Positions 59,004-64,000 of a stretch of 64,000 nt of DNA are shown here, one piece after another. The first letter of the stretch is position 1. The number at the start of each line of letters is the position of its first letter. Under the pieces are notes generated by a model that was not told the origin of the DNA, ran no database searches, and saw only the letters and a program-made list of their open reading frames with translations. This DNA comes from Paracoccaceae bacterium (GTDB taxonomy: Bacteria > Pseudomonadota > Alphaproteobacteria > Rhodobacterales > Rhodobacteraceae): contig JASBSV010000044.1 of the NCBI GenBank assembly GCA_030148745.1, positions 62,001 through 126,000 of the forward strand. The letters are read 5' to 3'. A program made the position numbers and the translations under genes.

Positions 59004-59731
59004 AGTTTATCAAACTGGCCATTCTGGCCCTGTCCGTTCTGACCGCCCCTGTTGCCGCTGTGGCGCAGGAAATGACCGATGCAAGGGTCAAGGAGCTGGT
59101 CTATCAGGCGATCCGGGAAAACCCCGAGATCGTGATGGAGGCGGTTGCCATCCTTCAGGCACGTCAGGCCCGGCAGCAGGCCGCCGATACCGCCAATGTC
59201 CTGTCCAGCCAGCGCCAATTGCTTGAGCGTGACCCGAATGCGCCGGTTCTGGGCAATCCTGATGGGGATGTCACCGTGGTCGAGTTTTTCGATTATAACT
59301 GCCCCTATTGCAAACGCGCCGCCCCCGAGGTCGAGGCACTGGTGGCCGCCGATCCCAATGTGCGGCTGGTCTACCGCGAATGGCCGATTTTGGGCGAAGG
59401 CTCTGTCTATGCAACGCGCGCCTCGCTGGCGGCGCGCAATCAGGGTAAATACAAAGAGTTTCATGACGCGATGATGGCGCTGAAGGGCCGCGCGAACGAA
59501 CAGTCGGTTCTGCGCGTGGCGCGCCAGATCGGTCTGGATATCGACAAGCTGAAGGCCGATATGCAGTCGGACGCGGTGGCCGAGCATATCACCACCTCAA
59601 TGCGCCTGACCGAAGCGATGGGCGTGACCGGAACGCCGGCCTTTGTGATCGGCGATGCGGTTGTTCCGGGTTATGTCGATGTGGGCCAGCTTAAAGAGCT
59701 GGTCGGCAAGGCGCGCGCGGCGAAGAAATAG
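59000..59731 (+). CDS. DsbA-family thiol-disulfide oxidoreductase
   Basis: This 243-residue protein has a signal peptide ([20 protein letters not shown]), an N-terminal helical region ([20 protein letters not shown], as in Com1/ScsC-like proteins) and a thioredoxin fold with the active site [20 protein letters not shown] (CPYC near residue 100). The cis-Pro is in [12 protein letters not shown]. It would oxidise or isomerise periplasmic thiols, for example in cuproproteins. It overlaps the cytochrome gene by four bases and ends at a strong terminator. Confidence 0.9.
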   Translation: MKFIKLAILALSVLTAPVAAVAQEMTDARVKELVYQAIRENPEIVMEAVAILQARQARQQAADTANVLSSQRQLLERDPNAPVLGNPDGDVTVVEFFDYNCPYCKRAAPEVEALVAADPNVRLVYREWPILGEGSVYATRASLAARNQGKYKEFHDAMMALKGRANEQSVLRVARQIGLDIDKLKADMQSDAVAEHITTSMRLTEAMGVTGTPAFVIGDAVVPGYVDVGQLKELVGKARAAKK

Positions 59732-59750
59732 CGCCAAACGACCCGGCATC

Positions 59751-59809
59751 GCGCCACCCGCCCGATTGCGCCGCCTTGCGGCCCCGGGGCGGGTGGCGCC
59801 GGTCTTTTT
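59751..59809 (+). terminator. Rho-independent terminator after the DsbA-like gene
   Basis: GCGCCACCCGCCC (59751-59763) and GGGCGGGTGGCGC (59787-59799) form a perfect 13-bp stem, then CTTTTT. Between convergent genes, it may serve both strands. Confidence 0.85.
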
Positions 59810-59813
59810 CCGC

Positions 59814-60014
59814 TTAGCTTGCGGGCGTTGCGGGATAGCCTGCCTCGTCCAGTGCGGCGATGATTGCCGGCTGGGGCAGCGTGCTTTCGATATCGACGGT
59901 CCGCTTGTCCAGATCGACGCGGATGGCTGCCTTCGGATCGGCGCCGGTTACCGCTTTTTCGATCGAGGCCTTGCAGTGGCCGCAGCTCATATCGGGTACG
60001 GAATAGGTTGTCAT
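59814..60014 (-). CDS. copZ: CopZ-like copper chaperone (HMA domain)
   Basis: This 66-residue protein has the metal-binding motif MSCGHCKASIEKAV (Cys11, Cys14) and the betaalphabeta pattern of heavy-metal-associated domains. It binds Cu(I) in the cytoplasm and delivers it to a P-type ATPase or regulator. AAGGAG lies about nine bases before the ATG. It has its own CueR-type promoter. No CopA ATPase gene follows. Confidence 0.92.
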   Translation of the reverse strand: MTTYSVPDMSCGHCKASIEKAVTGADPKAAIRVDLDKRTVDIESTLPQPAIIAALDEAGYPATPAS

Positions 60015-60041
60015 GGTCCTGTATCTCCTTCTTGCGCCTGA

Positions 60042-60072
60042 CAGATGGGGATTACAGCGGGGGGAAGGTCAA
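60042..60072 (-). promoter_or_regulatory. MerR/CueR-type promoter, copy 3
   Basis: On the minus strand TTGACC (60067-60072), a 19-bp spacer beginning TTCCCCCCGCTG, and CATCTG (60042-60047), ahead of copZ. The dyad is weaker than in copy 1, but -35 and spacer length are the same. Confidence 0.5.
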
Positions 60073-60123
60073 GGGGCTGTTTGCGATAAATTCGCGTCGG
60101 CCCCGGCCGTTCCCGCCGCAGGC

Positions 60124-60921
60124 TCAGCTTTGGCCGCGGGCCAGACCGGCAATATGCGTTACGGCAAAAAACAGCGCGGCGGCGCTGACGATCGACGGGC
60201 CGGCGGGCGTGTCATAGATGAACGACAGCCACAGCCCCAAAAGCACCGACAGCCCGCCGATCAGCGCGGCCAGCGCCGCCATCGCCTCGGGCGTGCGGCT
60301 GAAGGGGCGCGCGGCGGCGGGCGGGATGATCAGAAGCGCGGTGATCAAAAGCGCCCCCACGACCTTGATCGCCACCGCCACCACAAGCGCCAGCGCCAGC
60401 GTCAGAAAAAGTTTCTCGCGCCGTGGGTCGATGCCGCTGGCATAGGCCAGATCGCGGCTGAGCGTTGCGGTCAAAAGTGCCGACCAGCGCCAGATCGTCA
60501 GCCCCCCGGCCAATGCCGCCCCCGCCCAGATCGCCATCAGATCGCCGCGCGAGACCGACAATATGTCGCCAAAAAGATAGGCCATCAGATTGAGCCGCGC
60601 CCCGCCCAGAAAGGAAACCGCCACCAGACCGGCAGCCAGCGAGGAATGCGCCAGCACCCCAAGCAGCGTATCGATGCCATAGCCGCGCTCGCCCAGTGAC
60701 GCCACGATCAGCGCCATGGCCAGCGACACCGCCAGCACCCCGCCGATAAGAGAGACCGACAAGGCCAGCGACAGCGCCACGCCCAGAACCGCCGCATGGG
60801 CCGTTGCCTCGCCGAAATAGGCCATTTTGCGCCAGACCACGAAACAGCCCAGCGGCGCGGCGGCAAGGGACACGCCAAGCCCGGCAAAGATCGCGCGGGT
60901 GACAAAATCATCAAATATCAT
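60124..60921 (-). CDS. znuB: ZnuB, zinc ABC transporter permease
   Basis: This 265-residue membrane protein starts at the ATG at 60921. About eight helices, FFVVWRKMAYFGEATAHAAV-like conserved region (here VVWRKMAYFGEATAHAAVLG), and KVVGALLITALLIIPPAAA are typical of ZnuB/MntB permeases. It overlaps znuC by 11 bp. With ZnuA and ZnuC it imports Zn(II). Confidence 0.92.
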   Translation of the reverse strand: MIFDDFVTRAIFAGLGVSLAAAPLGCFVVWRKMAYFGEATAHAAVLGVALSLALSVSLIGGVLAVSLAMALIVASLGERGYGIDTLLGVLAHSSLAAGLVAVSFLGGARLNLMAYLFGDILSVSRGDLMAIWAGAALAGGLTIWRWSALLTATLSRDLAYASGIDPRREKLFLTLALALVVAVAIKVVGALLITALLIIPPAAARPFSRTPEAMAALAALIGGLSVLLGLWLSFIYDTPAGPSIVSAAALFFAVTHIAGLARGQS

Positions 60922-61717
60922 CGGCGCTCTCCCTCTCCGGGCGTGGGGCGTTTTCGCTGTGCTCGTGGTCGTGGTGATGCTCATGCGCGTGGTTGTGGTC
61001 GTGCCCGTGGTCATGTCCGTGATCGTGGTCGTGACGGTAAAGCGCCAGCGCGCCGCGTGTGCCGGTGCCGAACAGCGCCCGGTATTCAGGCGCCGAGGCG
61101 ACGACATCGGGCGTACCGTGACAGCAGACGTGACCGTTCAGGCAAATCACCCTGTCCGAGGCGCTCATCACCACATGCAACTCATGGCTGACCATCAGGA
61201 CCGCGCAGCCAAGGCTTTGGCGGATCTCTTCGATCTGGTGATAAAAGGCCGCGGATCCGGGTTGATCAAGGCCGGTCGTCGGCTCGTCCAGAACCAGTAT
61301 CTGGGGCTTTTCCAGAAGCGCCCGCGCCAGCAGAACGCGCTGAAACTGACCGCCAGACAGGGCGGTCAGCGGGCGCTGGTCCAGCCCGGCGGCCCCGGCC
61401 CGCGCCAGCGCCGCTGCGGCGGCTTTCGCGCTGCGCCGGCGCGGCAGGTTCAGAAACCGCGCCACGGTCAGCGGCAATGTCGGGTCGATCGCAAGGCCCT
61501 GCGGGACATAGCCGATGGTCAGCCCCGGCTGATGGCGCACCGATCCGCCGCTGGGCCGTATCGCGCCGATCAGCGCGCGCAAAAGCGTGGTTTTCCCCGA
61601 TCCGTTGGGGCCGACAACGGTCACGATCTCGCCCTGCGAAATCTGGAAATCGACATCGCGCAGCGCGACATGCCCGCCAAGGGTGACCGTCAGGTTTTTC
61701 GCTTCGATAAGGTTCAT
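60911..61717 (-). CDS. znuC: ZnuC, zinc ABC transporter ATPase with His-rich tail
   Basis: This 268-residue ATPase starts at the ATG at 61717. It has Walker A VVGPNGSGKTTLL, signature LSGGQFQRVLLARALL, Walker B ILVLDEPTTGLDQ and switch His in LMVSHELHVV. After the ATPase domain, from about residue 235, a tail alternates His and Asp/Gly/Glu/Asn (HDHDHGHDHGHDHNHAHEH and more). Long His-rich tails occur in some ZnuC proteins and are thought to bind zinc. It overlaps zur by four bases. Confidence 0.93.
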   Translation of the reverse strand: MNLIEAKNLTVTLGGHVALRDVDFQISQGEIVTVVGPNGSGKTTLLRALIGAIRPSGGSVRHQPGLTIGYVPQGLAIDPTLPLTVARFLNLPRRRSAKAAAAALARAGAAGLDQRPLTALSGGQFQRVLLARALLEKPQILVLDEPTTGLDQPGSAAFYHQIEEIRQSLGCAVLMVSHELHVVMSASDRVICLNGHVCCHGTPDVVASAPEYRALFGTGTRGALALYRHDHDHGHDHGHDHNHAHEHHHDHEHSENAPRPERESADDI

Positions 61718-62199
61718 GACGCGCGTTGCCCGCCCTGGCATGAGGGGCAGAGCCCCTCAACCTCGACCACGGCCGTTTCAATCGCAAAGCCGGCGCTTTT
61801 CGCCGCCCGGCCCAGATCGCCCGCCGTTGGGCGCGCCGTCGCTTCGGCCACCGCCGCGCAGCTTCGGCAGATCATGAAGGCCGGCGCGTGATCGGTTCCG
61901 GGGTGCGAACAGGCGATATAGGCGTTCAGCTTTTCGATCTTATGGGCAAAGCCGTTGCCGACCAGAAACTCAAGCGCCCGGTAGACCACCGGCGGCTGCG
62001 AGCCCAGCCCCTCGCGCGACAGTTCGGCCAGCAGATCATAGGCGCCAAGGGCCTTGTGATCGCTCAACAGAATCTCCAGCACCCGGCGCCGGGTCGGCGT
62101 CAGCCGCAGGCCCTTGTCGCGACACTCGGCCTCGGCGCTGGTCAGCGCGCCGGCGACACAGGCCTTGTGATCGTGTTTTTCGAAACCGGGTGTGGACAC
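61714..62199 (-). CDS. zur: Zur, Fur-family zinc-responsive repressor
   Basis: This 161-residue Fur-family regulator starts at a GTG at 62199 with AGAGG nine bases upstream. The DNA-binding helices are in RLTPTRRRVLEILLSDHKAL and PPVVYRALEFLVGNGFAHKI. Structural zinc Cys pairs are FMICRSC near residue 111 and LCPSC near residue 152; the His-rich segment CSHPGTDHAPAF holds regulatory ligands. It lies in the same operon as znuC and znuB and faces znuA across a Zur-like site. Confidence 0.92.
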   Translation of the reverse strand: MSTPGFEKHDHKACVAGALTSAEAECRDKGLRLTPTRRRVLEILLSDHKALGAYDLLAELSREGLGSQPPVVYRALEFLVGNGFAHKIEKLNAYIACSHPGTDHAPAFMICRSCAAVAEATARPTAGDLGRAAKSAGFAIETAVVEVEGLCPSCQGGQRAS

Positions 62200-62233
62200 C
62201 TGAAATTGCCTCTTGCCATTTTCAAGAACTGAT

Positions 62234-62245
62234 ATGATATAACAT
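62234..62245. promoter_or_regulatory. Zur-like box between zur and znuA
   Basis: ATGATATAACAT, within TGATATGATATAACATTGC, is an AT-rich imperfect palindrome of the Zur type in the 105-bp divergent gap. Zur would repress both znuA and zur-znuC-znuB when zinc is sufficient. Confidence 0.65.
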
Positions 62246-62304
62246 TGCTTGGCGGCGGGGTTCAACCGCGTTTTGAGACAATATTCAGACAATATGAGGA
62301 ACGG

Positions 62305-63261
62305 ATGCGGAAATTTTTGCTGGGTTTTTTGATCGCCGCTGCGGCGGGTTTCGGGCCGGGCGGGCCATTGCGCGCGGCGGTGCCCAATGTGGTGACCGAT
62401 ATCGCGCCGGTGCATGCGCTGGTCTCGCAGGTGATGGGCGATCTGGGGCAGCCGGATCTTCTGGTCGGGCAGGGGTATCTGCCGCATGACTATCAGCTTC
62501 GGCCATCGCAGGCGCGCGCGCTTGAGCAGGCCGATCTGGTCTTTTGGGTCGGTCCGGCCCTGACGCCATGGCTGGAACAGGCGCTTGGCGCGCTTGATCC
62601 CACGGCGGGGCAGGTGATGCTGTCGCAGGCCGAGGGCAGCCACCAGCGCCTGATGCGCCCCGGCGGCGCCTTTGACAGCACGGGTGCGGGCGCTCAGACG
62701 GGCACTCAGGCGGGCGCTAAGGCGGGGGCAGAGGCCGAACAGGACCCGCATATGTGGCTCGACCCGGCCAATGCCGAGGTCTGGCTGGGCGTGATCGCCG
62801 AGGAACTGGCGCTTGCCGATCCCGAAAATGCCGCCAGCTATCGCGCCAATGCCGCCGCCGCGCGGGCCGAGATCGCGCAGGTCACGGCGCAGGTGAAAAT
62901 CCGGCTAAAGCCGCTGCGGCAAGTGCCTTATCTGGTCTATCACGATGCCTTCCAGCACTTTGAAAAAGCCTTTGGAATGAATGCGGTCGGGGCGATTTCG
63001 GGGGGCGATGCCGCCGAACCCGGCCTCAGACGCATGGTGCAGATGCGCGATCTGGCCCGCGCGCGGAATGTGCGCTGCCTTTTTACCGAGCCGCAGATCG
63101 ACGCGGCCCGGCTGAGCGAGGTGTTTGGCGGGCTGGATATCACGCTGGCCGCGCTTGACCCTCTGGGCGCCGATCTTGAGCCGGGGCCGGGGCTTTACCC
63201 TGCGCTGATCCTTCAGATCGCCGAGGGCATGGCCAACTGCCTGTCCCAGCCCGGCAAGTAG
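62305..63261 (+). CDS. znuA: ZnuA, zinc ABC transporter binding protein
   Basis: This 318-residue periplasmic binding protein starts at the ATG at 62305 with GAGGAACGG upstream. A signal peptide (KFLLGFLIAAAAGFGPGGPL) leads to zinc ligands near His37 (DIAPVHALVSQ), His61 (GYLPHDYQLRPS), His148 (EQDPHMWLDPANAE) and YHDAFQHFEKAFG. Where most ZnuA proteins have a His-rich loop, this one has a low-complexity Gly/Ala/Gln/Thr stretch without His (about residues 129-145). Regulation by Zur is likely. Confidence 0.92.
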   Translation: MRKFLLGFLIAAAAGFGPGGPLRAAVPNVVTDIAPVHALVSQVMGDLGQPDLLVGQGYLPHDYQLRPSQARALEQADLVFWVGPALTPWLEQALGALDPTAGQVMLSQAEGSHQRLMRPGGAFDSTGAGAQTGTQAGAKAGAEAEQDPHMWLDPANAEVWLGVIAEELALADPENAASYRANAAAARAEIAQVTAQVKIRLKPLRQVPYLVYHDAFQHFEKAFGMNAVGAISGGDAAEPGLRRMVQMRDLARARNVRCLFTEPQIDAARLSEVFGGLDITLAALDPLGADLEPGPGLYPALILQIAEGMANCLSQPGK

Positions 63262-63287
63262 CGCCTGCCGCCTGGCTGGCGGGGCGC
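63262..63287 (+). terminator. Possible hairpin after znuA
   Basis: GCGCC..CCGCC with GGCGG..GGCGC forms an interrupted stem directly after the stop codon. There is no T-run, so termination is uncertain. Confidence 0.35.
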
Positions 63288-63338
63288 AGCGGTTTGCGCT
63301 AAAGACCGGGGCCATGATCACCGGCAAGGATATGGCCC

Positions 63339-64000
63339 ATGGCGCCGTCGCAGCAGGACCAGCCTGACATCCTGATCGGTGTCGATGGCGGCGGCAGCGG
63401 CTGCCGGATCGCCATGACGCGCGGCGCGCAGCGCTGGGATCACCAGAGCGGGCCGGCCAATCTGGCCAGCGATTTTACCGGCGCGCTGGAACGTCTGGCG
63501 CAGGGATTGCGCGATCTGGCCGCAAAGGCCGGTCTGAGCTTCGAGGCTATCGAGGAGGCATCCGTCTTTATGGGTCTTGCCGGTGTCCTCAGCCCGCAGG
63601 AGGGCGCGGCGGTGGCCCGGCATTTGCCGTTCACAAAGATCAGGATCGACAACGACCGGGTGGCCGCCCTGGCCGGGGCTTTTGGCGGCGGCAGCGGCAC
63701 ATTGGCCGGGATTGGCACAGGCTCCTTCCTGATCCGGCAGGATGGCGCGCGGCAGCGGGCGATCGGCGGCTGGGGTCTGGCACTGGGCGATGAGGCTTCG
63801 GGCGCATGGTTGGGCCGGGCGGCACTGGCGCGCACGCTGGCCGCTGCTGACGCGATGGGCCAGGCATCGGATCTGACGCGGCGGCTGAGCGCCGAGTTTT
63901 CCGGCTCCTGCGAGAAGATCGCCCATTTCGGCGCCGCGGCGGGCCCCGAAAATTTCGCCGCCTTTGCGCCCATGGTGTTTGAGGCCGCCGATGCGCGCGA
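63339..64000 (+). CDS. BadF/BadG-family kinase, N-acetylglucosamine kinase-like (3' end beyond window)
   Basis: At least 220 residues of an ASKHA-superfamily kinase run off the end of the window. The ATG at 63339 has AAGGA about nine bases upstream. Visible are the first phosphate loop DILIGVDGGGSGCRIAMTRG, the Asp region KIRIDNDRVAALAG, the adenosine/phosphate loop GTLAGIGTGSFLIRQ, and GGWGLALGDEASGAWLGRAA, characteristic of glucosamine/N-acetylglucosamine kinases. It would phosphorylate amino sugar from peptidoglycan or chitin turnover. Downstream neighbours are unknown. Confidence 0.85.
   Translation, partial: MAPSQQDQPDILIGVDGGGSGCRIAMTRGAQRWDHQSGPANLASDFTGALERLAQGLRDLAAKAGLSFEAIEEASVFMGLAGVLSPQEGAAVARHLPFTKIRIDNDRVAALAGAFGGGSGTLAGIGTGSFLIRQDGARQRAIGGWGLALGDEASGAWLGRAALARTLAAADAMGQASDLTRRLSAEFSGSCEKIAHFGAAAGPENFAAFAPMVFEAADAR

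Overview
The window is high-GC DNA from an alphaproteobacterium, most likely a member of the Rhodobacteraceae. I infer this from four signals: gene-transfer-agent (GTA) head-spike genes of the RCAP_Rcc01079 family, a CtrA-type box, a Ruegeria-like eutB-eutC-asnC-ssd-atf gene order, and FnrL- and Zur-like sites. No rRNA, tRNA, CRISPR array, transposase or integrase was recognised. Start codons were re-chosen from ribosome-binding sites and family length. Several genes appear to use TTG or GTG.

Layout. 1-0.9 kb: end of a urea ABC transporter operon (urtD partial, urtE). 0.9-1.7 kb: a scar with two truncated genes and an intact DUF4387 gene. 1.7-8.6 kb: a minus-strand hydroxyectoine/ectoine-type catabolic set (eutB, eutC, asnC, semialdehyde dehydrogenase, aminotransferase, MFS permease). 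8.7-26.3 kb: a large exopolysaccharide or capsule locus. It holds a Wzc-like tyrosine kinase, two polymerase/ligase-type membrane proteins, a flippase, glycosyltransferases, a sugar-phosphate transferase, a sulfotransferase and the full dTDP-L-rhamnose set rmlABCD. A pair of GTA head-spike-like genes lies inside it.

26.4-38.6 kb: a sugar uptake and catabolism region arranged around a divergent promoter. On the minus strand are a transporter ATPase, a FucU-type mutarotase and a ribokinase-family kinase. On the plus strand are a binding protein and two permeases. An FGGY kinase, an M42 peptidase, an aldose dehydrogenase and a lactonase follow. Between the two arms sits a lower-GC Abi_2-type (HEPN motif) gene, flanked by 88-bp direct repeats. 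Each repeat carries a promoter, a Shine-Dalgarno and the first four codons of the ATPase gene.

38.6-48.9 kb: a DUF1499/MFS/sterol-desaturase operon divergent from an ArsR-rhodanese regulator with a BigR-like operator, an RND efflux pump divergent from a MarR-like regulator, and an alcohol dehydrogenase/thioesterase pair. 48.9-60.1 kb: a copper-handling and envelope-redox island with CtaG, DUF302, a 25-residue membrane peptide, a Met-rich EF-hand protein, a two-component system, a SHOCT protein, an L,D-transpeptidase, two cytochromes c, a cupredoxin, a multicopper oxidase, a DsbA-like protein and CopZ. Three promoters have the 19-bp spacer typical of MerR/CueR control. 60.1-63.3 kb: zinc uptake znuBC-zur divergent from znuA. 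The window ends in a BadF-type glucosamine kinase.

Most notable: (1) the Abi gene inserted between duplicated expression signals of a sugar transporter operon; (2) GTA spike genes inside the locus that should make their polysaccharide receptor, with a perfect CtrA box nearby; (3) a dispersed copper regulon without its regulator in view; (4) a histidine-rich tail on ZnuC while ZnuA has lost its histidine-rich loop.
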